Shown here piece by piece: positions 15,231 to 23,820 of a DNA stretch of 64,000 bases; the stretch's first letter is position 1, and every line of letters starts with the position of its first letter. The notes under the pieces were generated by a model. That model worked only from the letters and a program-made list of their open reading frames with translations. It was not told the DNA's origin and made no database searches. The position numbers were made by a program, and so were the translations under genes. This stretch comes from a bacterium (lineage in GTDB: Bacteria; SZUA-79; Acidulodesulfobacterales; Acidulodesulfobacteraceae): NCBI GenBank assembly GCA_021818985.1, contig JAKASO010000003.1, positions 1 through 64,000 of the forward strand. Reading direction: 5' to 3'.

Positions 15231-17879
15231 TTAAAATGAGCTTACCCTTTTTAAATCGCCTTTAATCGCTTTTAGCGCAAAGGCATTAAATTGAGAAAAT
15301 TTCGATAAATCGGAAGAACCCCCCTGAGCAAAATCATGCCTGCCGCCGCCTTTTCCGTTTAACTCACCCGATATTGCTTTGATAATTTTTGCAGCATCGG
15401 CCCGCCCGCTTGCAAAACATATATAAACTATTTTTTCGTTTTTATAAACAGAGGCAAATATGACAATACTGTCGCCTTCAGGATAATCATGCCTTGATAT
15501 CAGAATATTCGCCAATTTTTTAAGCTCTTCTTCAGACATGTTATCGAATTGTTTTATTAAAAATGATAAACTACCGCTTTTTTTAAACTCTCCGATAAAC
15601 TTTTCCGACTCAAGCAAAAATACCGAATGTTGAAGTTCCTTATTAGCTTTTTCAATATATTTATAATCATAATAAAGTTTTATAATCTTGTTATAAATCT
15701 CGGATCTCGATGATTCGAGGAGAGATATTATATTGTCTAAATTGTCTTCATTAATGCGGAGTATATTAAGATAGTTATAGCCTGTAACGGCTTCGATTCT
15801 TCTTATGCCGGAGGCTACCGACGACTCGGCGGTTATCTTAAAAAATCCGATGGAACCTGTTTTCTCCACATGGGTCCCGCCGCAGAACTCTTTCGAAAAA
15901 TCGCCAATCGAAACAATCCTCACTTCGCCTTCATATTTTTCCTCGAAAAAATGTAACGCTCCGGAACTTAAGGCTGTTTCCAAGTCCTTTACCTCTGTAA
16001 CAACCGGCAGATTGGAAAAGATAATATCGTTTGCGATTTCTTCCACCTTTCGAATTTCTTCTTTAGAAAGCGGTTTTGAACATGAAAAATCGAATTTTAA
16101 TTTCTCGAAATCAACATAAGAACCCTGCTGAGACACTGATGAACCTAAAACTTTTCTTAACGCGCCGTGTAAAATATGGGTCGCGCTGTGATTGGCGGCA
16201 ATTTTTTTTCTTTGCTTTCTATCCACTATAAACATGGCTTGGACAGGAATTTCGAGTTTGCCAGCTATCCTTCCGTGGTGGAGTATAACCCCGTTTTTAG
16301 TCTTCAAGGTCGAACTAACCGTAAAACTGCCTTCATCCCATTTTATAATACCGGCGTCGCCTTTTTGTCCGCCGCCTTCGGGATAAAAAGGCGTTCTATC
16401 GGAAATTATAAAACCCTCTGATTCTTCCCTTTGATTTTCGACAATGCCAGAATTGTCGCTTATAAAACCTATAATATTTGCCGTTATTTCTAACTTTTCA
16501 TATCCGTTAAAATTTGTCGGCAAAAAATCAGGCTCTATTTTAGATAGATCGGCTTTGCTTTTTTTAGGCTTTGAATAAAGCCTCTGATTTTCCATCAATC
16601 TTTCAAACCCGTCAATATCAAGTGATAAGTTACTTTCTGAAGCAGCATCAACGGTCAGATCTATCGGAAACCCATAAGTATCATATAATTTAAAAATAAA
16701 CCCGCCATTTATCGTCTTGATGTTTCCAATCTTTAACCTTTCTATTTCGTCTTCCAAAAGCTTTATGCCGGAACTTAAAGTGCCTTTAAATTTTTCGAAT
16801 TCATCGGCTATTATTTTCTCATAAACCATAAAACTTTCCCCGATCTCGGGATAAAATACGCCCATTGCCATAACAACGGTATTTCCGAGGTATATCAAAT
16901 TATCTTTATTTAAATTCAATTTCAACGAGTATCTGATGAGCCTTCTGAGTATCCGTCTAAAAACATAGCCCCTTCCTTCATTAGACGGAAAGATAGATTC
17001 GGATGAAAGAAAGACGGCGGTTCTTATGTGATCGCTTATTACACGCACGGCGGTATCATATGTTTCATCCCCGCCATTGTATCTTTTTCCTGTCAGATTA
17101 TCTATCTCTTGAATATAAGGTTGGAAAACATCGGTATCATAATTAGACCTAACATTTTGAAGGATCCTCGCCACGCGTTCGAGACCCATGCCGGTATCTA
17201 TTGATAGCAGGGGAAGCGTATGGAGATTTCCCCCGGCGTCTTTATTGAACTGCATAAAAACAAGATTCCATATCTCTAAATACCTTCCGCAATCACAAGT
17301 CAAATTACAATTCTCATGCCCGGATTCCGAATATCCCATATCATAAAAAATTTCACTACAGTAACCGCACGGACCTGTATCACCCATTTGCCAAAAATTT
17401 GCTTCATCGCCGGTTTTAAAGATCCTTTTTTCGACAATTTTTATCAGATTACTCCATATGGCGTAACTTTCATCGTCTTTTTCATGAACGGTAATATAAA
17501 GCTTTTTTTCATCAAGCTCAAGGTTCTCCGTTAAAAACTCCCACGCAAATTCTATCGCCTCTTTTTTAAAATAATCTCCGAAAGAAAAATTTCCTAACAT
17601 TTCAAAAAATGTATGATGCCTTGTGGTTTTACCAACATTTTCAAGGTCGTTATGTTTTCCACCGGCACGCACGCATTTTTGCACGCTTACCGCCCTTAAA
17701 AAGGGCGGCTTCACTACCCCGGTAAAGTATTCTTTAAATTGAACCATCCCCGCATTTGTAAACATGATGGTTTCATCGCCGGCAGGAATCAATGAAGAAC
17801 TTTGAACTATACTATGCCGTTTTTGTTTAAAAAAATTAAGAAATTGCTCTCTCAGGCTGTTGAATGACAAATATTTCAT
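15231..17879 (-). CDS. alaS: alanine-tRNA ligase
   Basis: Charges tRNA-Ala and edits mischarged Ser or Gly. The 882-residue length is normal. The catalytic core starts with LREQFLNFFKQKRHSIVQSS and has KTTRHHTFFEMLGNFSFGDYF. The editing domain has the zinc-binding HSATH (about 561-565) and CGGTH (about 665-669), and the C-terminal domain ends in NGKGGGRHDFAQGG. All the expected domains are present without a break. It lies 27 bp after recX and 25 bp before the glutaredoxin-like gene. recA-recX-alaS order is common in proteobacteria; the pilT-type gene is the insertion. Confidence 0.98.
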   Translation of the reverse strand: MKYLSFNSLREQFLNFFKQKRHSIVQSSSLIPAGDETIMFTNAGMVQFKEYFTGVVKPPFLRAVSVQKCVRAGGKHNDLENVGKTTRHHTFFEMLGNFSFGDYFKKEAIEFAWEFLTENLELDEKKLYITVHEKDDESYAIWSNLIKIVEKRIFKTGDEANFWQMGDTGPCGYCSEIFYDMGYSESGHENCNLTCDCGRYLEIWNLVFMQFNKDAGGNLHTLPLLSIDTGMGLERVARILQNVRSNYDTDVFQPYIQEIDNLTGKRYNGGDETYDTAVRVISDHIRTAVFLSSESIFPSNEGRGYVFRRILRRLIRYSLKLNLNKDNLIYLGNTVVMAMGVFYPEIGESFMVYEKIIADEFEKFKGTLSSGIKLLEDEIERLKIGNIKTINGGFIFKLYDTYGFPIDLTVDAASESNLSLDIDGFERLMENQRLYSKPKKSKADLSKIEPDFLPTNFNGYEKLEITANIIGFISDNSGIVENQREESEGFIISDRTPFYPEGGGQKGDAGIIKWDEGSFTVSSTLKTKNGVILHHGRIAGKLEIPVQAMFIVDRKQRKKIAANHSATHILHGALRKVLGSSVSQQGSYVDFEKLKFDFSCSKPLSKEEIRKVEEIANDIIFSNLPVVTEVKDLETALSSGALHFFEEKYEGEVRIVSIGDFSKEFCGGTHVEKTGSIGFFKITAESSVASGIRRIEAVTGYNYLNILRINEDNLDNIISLLESSRSEIYNKIIKLYYDYKYIEKANKELQHSVFLLESEKFIGEFKKSGSLSFLIKQFDNMSEEELKKLANILISRHDYPEGDSIVIFASVYKNEKIVYICFASGRADAAKIIKAISGELNGKGGGRHDFAQGGSSDLSKFSQFNAFALKAIKGDLKRVSSF

Positions 17880-17894
17880 ACAATCGTCCGCAAC

Positions 17895-17920
17895 TATATG
17901 TCAAAATTATATGTCGAAAA
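17895..17920. repeat. 13-bp imperfect tandem duplication at the recX stop codon
   Basis: TATATGTCAAAAT and TATATGTCGAAAA follow one another. The recX stop (plus 17907-17909) lies at the junction. Downstream the minus strand also offers TGA in the same frame and TAG in another within 16 nt. Confidence 0.75.
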
Positions 17921-18368
17921 GTTTTTCATTTAAAAGATCTTCAACGATCCGGGATGAAAATCCTTTTCTCTGCAAAAAATCGTAAAGCTTTTTTTTATAT
18001 GCTAGCTCGTTTTCCATATATTTCATAAGCGAAACTTTTTTTTTATTAAGCGCCTTAATCGCTATAGCCCTTTCTTCTTCATCCGAGTAAAACCTTTGTA
18101 TAAGCCCGTCTATAAGCTGCCTGTCCAGCCCCTTTTTATGCATTTCATACGCCGTTCTTGCTTTTCCCCTATATTTCAGCTTTCCATGTCTTATCATATT
18201 TTCGCCATAAGTTTCATCGTTAATAAAACTTAGCTCTTTTAATTTTTTTATGGTTTGGCTTACCTGCGATGTTGAAAACCCTTTTCTTATAAGCTTTTCA
18301 GCCATTGAACTTTCTGAATAAGACCTCATAGAAAGCAATTTAAGGGTATAATCCAATGGAGTTTTCAT
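17907..18368 (-). CDS. recX: RecA regulator RecX
   Basis: A modulator that lines the RecA filament and inhibits it. The sequence has three tandem three-helix repeats: LDYTLKLLSMRSYSESSMAE opens the first, FINDETYGENMIRHGKLKYRG the second, and a last helix block ends in GFSSRIVEDLL. I start it at ATG 18366-18368 because the LDYTLKLLS opening then begins close to the N-terminus; a GTG eight codons upstream (18392) is possible. It is about 120 bp downstream of the PilT/PilU ATPase gene, which separates it from recA. The stop codon is in a short tandem duplication. Confidence 0.9.
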   Translation of the reverse strand: MKTPLDYTLKLLSMRSYSESSMAEKLIRKGFSTSQVSQTIKKLKELSFINDETYGENMIRHGKLKYRGKARTAYEMHKKGLDRQLIDGLIQRFYSDEEERAIAIKALNKKKVSLMKYMENELAYKKKLYDFLQRKGFSSRIVEDLLNEKLFDI

Positions 18369-18490
18369 TGTGCTATTCCGGGAAATCTTCACTTTATATG
18401 GCCACCGTCAAACGTAAAACAAACTAAAGCAAACATAAAGTTTTCTCCTATGAGAAATCGGCAAGACTCAGCGCCATTTTTTTGGTCAAG

Positions 18491-19624
18491 TTAATCACTT
18501 TTATCTGTTGTCCAGGCAAATTGCGAGCTGACCGACGAAGAATCCACTCCCGAAATTAAAAGAGCAAGATCATTGGGGGTTGTGGACTGGGCCAATGCTT
18601 CTTCATAAGTTATTATATTATTTTTATAAAAATTATACAAAGACTGGTCAAATGTTTGCATTTCATATTGAAGATTGCCGTTTTTTATATAATCCCTTAT
18701 GCTTAAGGTTTTATCTTCATCCAGAATACACTCTTTTATTAACGCGGTGTTTATTAAAATCTCCGCCGCAGGAACACGCCCCTGTTTATCCGATCTTATA
18801 ATAAGACGCTGAGAGATAATAGCTGAAATCACCGATGCAAGCTGAATTCTGATCTGTTTCTGTTGGTGCGACGGAAAAACGGCAACGATCCTATTGATCG
18901 TTTCCTGCGCATCAAGCGTATGAAGCGTGCTCATAATAAGATGTCCGGTTTCCGCAGCTAAAATGGCGGTCTCTATCGTTTCATGATCTCTCATCTCTCC
19001 GATGAGTATAATATCCGGATCCTGTCTTAAAGCCTCCCTCAAACCATGGGAAAACGAATATACATCCATGCCCATCTCTCTTTGTTCTATTATGGACTTA
19101 TTATCTTTATAAAGATACTCTATCGGGTCTTCTATTGTTATTATGTGTGCCGATTTATTGGAATTAATATAATCTATCATGGAAGCGAGGGTTGTAGATT
19201 TTCCGCTTCCGGTCACGCCTGTTACAAGTATCAAACCCTTCTTCTTCAAGGAAATCGTCTTTATTACTTTGGGAAGATTAAGCGACTCAAAGGAAGGAAT
19301 GCTAAAAGGTACATACCTCATTTCAATACTTATCGAATTTCTTTGAGAAAAAATATTTACCCTAAACCGCCCAATACTCGGAAGGCTGTATGCCAGATCC
19401 ACATCTTTATTTTCCTGAAAAACTTGCACCTGATACTTATACATCATACTTGCAGCGATCTTATCAAGGTTATCTTTAGACACTATGCCAAAATCCGGCT
19501 GAGGGTAAAGTTCCCCGTTAATTCTAAAAATGGGCAAAGAATTGGCTTTTAAGTGGACATCGGATGCCTTATTTTCAACAGAAACACGAAGCAGATTTTC
19601 TATGAAACCGGTTTGTTCATTCAT
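18491..19624 (-). CDS. pilT: type IV pilus retraction ATPase, PilT/PilU family
   Basis: A 377-residue cytoplasmic hexameric ATPase. The N-terminal PAS-like domain contains SDVHLKA (21-27), the Walker A is GVTGSGKST (136-144), the Asp box is ITIEDPIEYLY, Walker B lies in DPDIILIGEMRD, and the His box is STLHT. The C-terminal segment MQTFDQSLYNFYKNN with EEALAQ resembles PilU more than classic PilT, whose C-terminal AIRNLI helix is only partly matched here by IRDYIKNG. It would retract pili, with PilMNOPQ and PilW/F encoded elsewhere in this window. A good AGGAG lies before the ATG. Its location between recA and recX is unusual. Confidence 0.9.
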   Translation of the reverse strand: MNEQTGFIENLLRVSVENKASDVHLKANSLPIFRINGELYPQPDFGIVSKDNLDKIAASMMYKYQVQVFQENKDVDLAYSLPSIGRFRVNIFSQRNSISIEMRYVPFSIPSFESLNLPKVIKTISLKKKGLILVTGVTGSGKSTTLASMIDYINSNKSAHIITIEDPIEYLYKDNKSIIEQREMGMDVYSFSHGLREALRQDPDIILIGEMRDHETIETAILAAETGHLIMSTLHTLDAQETINRIVAVFPSHQQKQIRIQLASVISAIISQRLIIRSDKQGRVPAAEILINTALIKECILDEDKTLSIRDYIKNGNLQYEMQTFDQSLYNFYKNNIITYEEALAQSTTPNDLALLISGVDSSSVSSQFAWTTDKSD

Positions 19625-19644
19625 TATAAGTTCTCCTCATTAAT

Positions 19645-20712
19645 TTAAACAGACTTCAGATTAAAATGCTCAAGTATCTTCGCCTTTATTTCGTCACGAA
19701 CGCCGGGATTGGCTTTAAGATATTCCTTTGCCGCTTCCCTGCCCTGACCAAGCCGTTCCTTGCCGTAACTGAACCACGTCCCTGCTTTTTCTATTATGCC
19801 GCTTACAGCCCCGAGATCGACAATATCGCCTTCAACAGAGATACCTTCCGAATACAATATATCAAATTCAGCTTCTTTAAACGGCGGAGCTATCTTATTT
19901 TTAACTATCTTTGCTTTCGTCCTCGAGCCGACGATATCTTCGCCCTTTTTTATCTGTCCTATTCTTCTAATATCTATGCGAACCGACGAATAAAATTTAA
20001 GGGCGTTCCCGCCGGTGGTAGTTTCCGGAGAACCAAACATCACTCCGATCTTCATTCTAATTTGATTTATAAAAATTACGGCCGTCATTGATTTTGATAT
20101 AGCCGCCGTCAATTTTCTAAGAGCCTGAGACATAAGCCTTGCTTGAAGTCCCAAATGGGCATCGCCCATTTCTCCTTCGATCTCAGCCTTAGGAACAAGA
20201 GCTGCGACAGAGTCAATGACAAGAACATCAAGCGCCCCCGATCTAACGAGAACCTCCGCTATCTCTAAAGCCTGCTCTCCCGTGTCAGGCTGAGACACTA
20301 AAAGTTCGTCCACATTAACCCCGATCTTTTTAGCATAATTAAGGTCAAGAGCATGTTCGGCATCTATAAATGCTGCAGAGCCGCCCTTTTTTTGCGCCTC
20401 CGCTACTATCTGAAGGGTAAGCGTCGTCTTGCCGGAGGATTCCGGACCAAATATCTCTATCACCCTGCCCCTTGGAATACCGCCAATTCCCAGAGCAATA
20501 TCCAAAGACAGCGAGCCAGTCGGTATTGACTGAATATTCTCAACGGGATGGTTTAAGCCTAATTTCATGATAGCGCCTGCTCCAAACTGCTTTTCTATCT
20601 GGGTAACAGCAAATTCCAGCGCCTTTTCTTTCTGTTCATTCCTGAGTTTTATTGCCTGCGTATTCTTTTCTTTGACATCTTTTTCGCTTACCCCGTCGGA
20701 TCTCACTGCCAT
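19645..20712 (-). CDS. recA: recombinase RecA
   Basis: A 355-residue recombinase. The ATG at 20710-20712 is chosen because AAGGAG lies 8 nt upstream; an upstream in-frame ATG (20749-20751) has no ribosome site and adds 13 unrelated residues. Walker A is GPESSGKT (89-96). [20 protein letters not shown], the L1 and L2 DNA-binding loops and [19 protein letters not shown] follow in order. The protein drives homologous recombination and LexA self-cleavage. A short stem-loop (20733-20751) lies in the leader. The pilT-type gene starts 20 bp downstream and may be cotranscribed with it. Confidence 0.98.
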   Translation of the reverse strand: MAVRSDGVSEKDVKEKNTQAIKLRNEQKEKALEFAVTQIEKQFGAGAIMKLGLNHPVENIQSIPTGSLSLDIALGIGGIPRGRVIEIFGPESSGKTTLTLQIVAEAQKKGGSAAFIDAEHALDLNYAKKIGVNVDELLVSQPDTGEQALEIAEVLVRSGALDVLVIDSVAALVPKAEIEGEMGDAHLGLQARLMSQALRKLTAAISKSMTAVIFINQIRMKIGVMFGSPETTTGGNALKFYSSVRIDIRRIGQIKKGEDIVGSRTKAKIVKNKIAPPFKEAEFDILYSEGISVEGDIVDLGAVSGIIEKAGTWFSYGKERLGQGREAAKEYLKANPGVRDEIKAKILEHFNLKSV

Positions 20713-20732
20713 AACATTTTCTCCTTGTTCGC

Positions 20733-20751
20733 ATACCGGCAAAACCGGCAT
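20733..20751 (-). promoter_or_regulatory. stem-loop in the recA leader
   Basis: On the minus strand ATGCCGG-TTTTG-CCGGTAT can form a 7-bp stem (one G-U pair) with a 5-base loop, ending 20 nt before the recA start codon. It could be an operator or a mild leader structure. It does not match the classic CTGT-N8-ACAG or GAAC-N4-GTTC LexA boxes, so a role in SOS control is only a guess. Confidence 0.35.
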
Positions 20752-20838
20752 ATGGAATTATTTTTGTTTTTTTATTGCATTTTTTATTTTATGATTAATT
20801 ATATATTTTGCTTTCCACGAAATCAAAAACGTTTAGAT

Positions 20839-22089
20839 TTAGATATAATTATACTTATCTTTTAGATATCTGTAAATCCAAAACAATGACATTTTAGAAG
20901 TGTATGTTTTTATATCGGTTCTTGAACCGGGAAAATTATATTTTCTTACCTCTTTTATAGAGCTTGCGGCCAGCGCAATAAAAACAGTCCCCACAGGAAA
21001 GTTGTCTTCCTCCCTTTTGGGGCCTGCAAAACCGGTAACGGCCAAGCCTATATCGGAAGACGCTTTTTTTCTAACGTTTTCCGCCATTGAAATGGCGCAC
21101 TCCTTTGAAACGGCGCCGTATTTTTCTATTATCCCTTTATCCACTCCAAGAATGTCTATCTTTGCGGAGGTAGCGTAAACAATCCCTCCGTAAAGAAAAT
21201 AAGCCGAGGCGCCGGGCAGATCCGTCATCTTGTTTGAAATATAGCCTCCCGTGATGGATTCGGCAAGCGAAACTGTAACTTTTGTTTTTTTAAGAACTCT
21301 GGCGCATACGGTTTCAAGCTCATCGCAGTCATAACCATAAATATAGTTTTTAAAACAGGAATTAATAATATCGTCAACTAATTTTATATTATCCTGCAGT
21401 TTTTGCGTCGAAATACCGTTAAGGTAAACGCTTAATACCGTTTCGCCATAAGAAAACCCGTAAAAATAACGAAAGTCTTTGATCTTATCCTTTACCTGAG
21501 CGATTAAATTTTCAAATTCATTTTCTTTCAATCCAAAAAGCTTATAATTCCTTTTTTTAATAAAATAAGTTATTCCTAACTTTCCCAGCATTTTACCGAG
21601 AACGTGATTTTTAAACATGGATTGAACGTTTTCCGGTTCTAACGGAATAGCGGCAAAAAAAACGGGCTCCGTAAGATAAAATCCGGCAAGCCCCGTGTTT
21701 TGATTTGGGATGATGAACGAATTTTCTGGAAAATAACAAGATTTTTCGCAAGAAGGACTTAACACTATTCCCTTCGATTCATAAACAAGCTTCATAAGAT
21801 CCATCGCATCTTTATTCCTCACAAGCTCTTTTTTAAAAACATTGGAAGCCGTGTTCTGAGTAATTCCGCCACCTTTTTCCATGCCGCCGCATACTATAAC
21901 GGCGGATGAATCACCTCCAGCCATATAAGACATAACTTTATAAATGCTTTCATTGGAGTCGCCCGGTAAAACGACGACCTCTTTAAATTTCAGATTATAA
22001 TCCTCAAGTATTCCGGATAAGCTTTTAAGAACCTCGCCCGCCTTTTTAAAATTATAATCGTCCGCAATTATAAGCGCCTTTATATCCAT
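20839..22089 (-). CDS. cinA: CinA-family protein with degenerate N-terminal domain
   Basis: The C-terminal third (about 265-416) is a well conserved CinA/PncC domain (NMN amidohydrolase in the family): VSLAESITGGYISN, LYGGIVYATSAKI, GVDKGIIEKYGAVSKE and GLAVTGFAGP. The N-terminal two-thirds has the length of the MoCF-type domain, which splits ADP-ribose in other CinA proteins, but lacks its motifs. The usual GDELL and GLGPTxDD sites appear as DDYNFKK and GGMEKGGGIT, and the FPNPVG loop as IPNQNTG. The second activity is therefore doubtful. cinA precedes recA by about 125 bp and follows pgpA, a common order. Confidence 0.82.
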   Translation of the reverse strand: MDIKALIIADDYNFKKAGEVLKSLSGILEDYNLKFKEVVVLPGDSNESIYKVMSYMAGGDSSAVIVCGGMEKGGGITQNTASNVFKKELVRNKDAMDLMKLVYESKGIVLSPSCEKSCYFPENSFIIPNQNTGLAGFYLTEPVFFAAIPLEPENVQSMFKNHVLGKMLGKLGITYFIKKRNYKLFGLKENEFENLIAQVKDKIKDFRYFYGFSYGETVLSVYLNGISTQKLQDNIKLVDDIINSCFKNYIYGYDCDELETVCARVLKKTKVTVSLAESITGGYISNKMTDLPGASAYFLYGGIVYATSAKIDILGVDKGIIEKYGAVSKECAISMAENVRKKASSDIGLAVTGFAGPKREEDNFPVGTVFIALAASSIKEVRKYNFPGSRTDIKTYTSKMSLFWIYRYLKDKYNYI

Positions 22090-22121
22090 AATATTAAAAA
22101 TATTAAAAAATTATAGCCGGA

Positions 22122-22607
22122 TTAGAGCCCCGCTATGACTATCATAAGAAACCTTATAAAAAACGCGGTATAAATAGCCGCCGCAATATCATCCAACATT
22201 ATACCCACTCCGCCCTTTATATTTTTGTCCATATATCTGATCGGAAACGGCTTTAGTATATCAAATATCCTGAATGCCAAAAAACCGAGTACGGCACGCT
22301 CTATCGTAAAAGACAGCCCAAACATCGCAACAAAGTAGCCAAGAACCTCGTCTATTACTACCTGTGGCGGATCGCCAGCACCCAATAATTTTTCCGCCCT
22401 TGAAGAAAAATAAACGCCGGATATAAATAAAATAACGCAAAAGATAATATATGAGAGCGGCTTAAGATTATGAAAGAACGCCAGATAAAGAATAAAAGCC
22501 GCAAAAGTCCCCCCTGTTCCTGGTGCGTACGGCACGTAACCCACATAGAAAAATGTCGAAAACAAGATAGAAAGAAAATCCATAATTTTGTTTTTCAATT
22601 GAAACAC
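22122..22607 (-). CDS. pgpA: phosphatidylglycerophosphatase A
   Basis: A 161-residue membrane phosphatase that removes phosphate from phosphatidylglycerophosphate to give phosphatidylglycerol. YVPYAPGTGGTFAAF is the family opening, and DPPQVVIDEVLGYFVAM carries the DExxG-type acidic motif. DILKPFPIRYMDKNIKGGVGIMLDDIAAAIY has the second acidic motif. Four hydrophobic segments are evident. The start is GTG at 22607 or an ATG eight codons later (22583); neither has a clear ribosome site. pgpA-cinA-recA is a common order. Confidence 0.92.
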   Translation of the reverse strand: MFQLKNKIMDFLSILFSTFFYVGYVPYAPGTGGTFAAFILYLAFFHNLKPLSYIIFCVILFISGVYFSSRAEKLLGAGDPPQVVIDEVLGYFVAMFGLSFTIERAVLGFLAFRIFDILKPFPIRYMDKNIKGGVGIMLDDIAAAIYTAFFIRFLMIVIAGL

Positions 22608-22629
22608 CAGATAGTTATATATTGTTTTA

Positions 22630-22656
22630 TTTCAATTATTTCAACTATTTCAACTA
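22630..22656. repeat. 9-bp tandem repeat, three units
   Basis: TTTCAATTA TTTCAACTA TTTCAACTA lies in the spacer between rodA and pgpA and runs up to the rodA 3' end. The first unit differs by one base. Confidence 0.9.
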
Positions 22657-23769
22657 TGCGGATTGAAATTTATACCTTCTCATAGAGATATTTAAAAGCA
22701 GCGCAACGGCAGACGAATCTACTAAAAGCGAAGTGCCTCCGTAACTAAAAAAGGGTAGCGGCACCCCCACTACCGGCAGTATCCCGATCGCCATACAAAT
22801 ATTTATGATGGTATGAAGGATAAGTATGGACAACGCCCCTGCGCCGACCAGAAAACCCTGAAGTTTTTTTGTTTTGGAAACTATCTGAAATCCCCTTATT
22901 ACCAATACAAAATAGAGGCTAATTAGCAATAGGGAACCCAAAAAACCGAACTGCTGGGCAAAAGTGGAAAAAATAAAATCGGTATGTTTTGCCGGCAAAA
23001 AATTCAGAAGACTCTGTGAGCCGTTTCCGAAACCATTTCCAATCAATCCGCCAGCTCCTACCGCTATTTTTGACTGAATTATATTGTATCCCGCGCCAAG
23101 ATAGTCTTTAGAAGGGCGAAGGAATACAAGGAGCCTCTCTTTCTGGTATGCTTTAAGATGCATCCATATAAACGGCATAAATACAAGCACCGTTAGGGCC
23201 GCTATTATGATCGAATTTCTTTTCATTCCAGCAAGATAAATAATGATAAAGCCAAGAAAAAAAACTATTAAAGCGGTACCAAGGTCGGGTTCTTTTGCTA
23301 TCAAAAATGCCGGAACTAGTATTAAGAAAAACGGCACAATAAGGTCGCGGATCCGGTAGCCGTTTTTTTTATCGAAAGCCGTAAAAAATTTTGCCAGGGC
23401 AAGGATCAGCGTTATTTTGACTAATTCGGAAGGCTGAAATGTTACAATGCCAAATGAGAACCATCTTTCAGCCCCGTGCGTTATTCTGCCTTTTATCAAA
23501 ATTACAAGAAGAAGAACAAATACAACCGCATATATATAATATGCGATCTCTATAATGGTATTATAGTCTATTGAAATAATAATGAACATTATAAAATACG
23601 AGATCAAGAGCCATATTACCTGTTTAACGACAAAAGGATCCGAAAAACTTCTATGATCAAGGCTTAAAGACCCGTATAGATTAAGAATGCCCAGAACGGA
23701 TATAAAGATAACCGTAAAAAGCATTATAAAATCAAAATTTTTAAAATATTCATGATCTAATAGTTTCAT
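22654..23769 (-). CDS. rodA: peptidoglycan glycosyltransferase RodA
   Basis: A 371-residue SEDS-family polymerase of the elongasome. It has ten hydrophobic segments. Conserved loops are RWFSFGIVTFQPSELVKI (the QPSE motif), KEPDLGTALI, then KIAVGAGGLIGNGFGNG and HTDFIFSTFAQQFGF, and VPLPFFSYGGTSLL close to the C-terminus. These are the SEDS signature. It lies 52 bp after mrdA, its partner transpeptidase, and the two form the wall-building pair. Confidence 0.95.
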   Translation of the reverse strand: MKLLDHEYFKNFDFIMLFTVIFISVLGILNLYGSLSLDHRSFSDPFVVKQVIWLLISYFIMFIIISIDYNTIIEIAYYIYAVVFVLLLVILIKGRITHGAERWFSFGIVTFQPSELVKITLILALAKFFTAFDKKNGYRIRDLIVPFFLILVPAFLIAKEPDLGTALIVFFLGFIIIYLAGMKRNSIIIAALTVLVFMPFIWMHLKAYQKERLLVFLRPSKDYLGAGYNIIQSKIAVGAGGLIGNGFGNGSQSLLNFLPAKHTDFIFSTFAQQFGFLGSLLLISLYFVLVIRGFQIVSKTKKLQGFLVGAGALSILILHTIINICMAIGILPVVGVPLPFFSYGGTSLLVDSSAVALLLNISMRRYKFQSA

Positions 23770-23820
23770 GGTAAACTACTCTTCCATAGAGCGAAGAGCT
23801 TTTTTTAAAGAAAGCGTATA

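Noticed and set aside
20733-20751. LexA/SOS box in the recA leader
   Set aside because: The hairpin does not match the known CTGT-N8-ACAG or GAAC-N4-GTTC boxes, so I report it only as a stem-loop.
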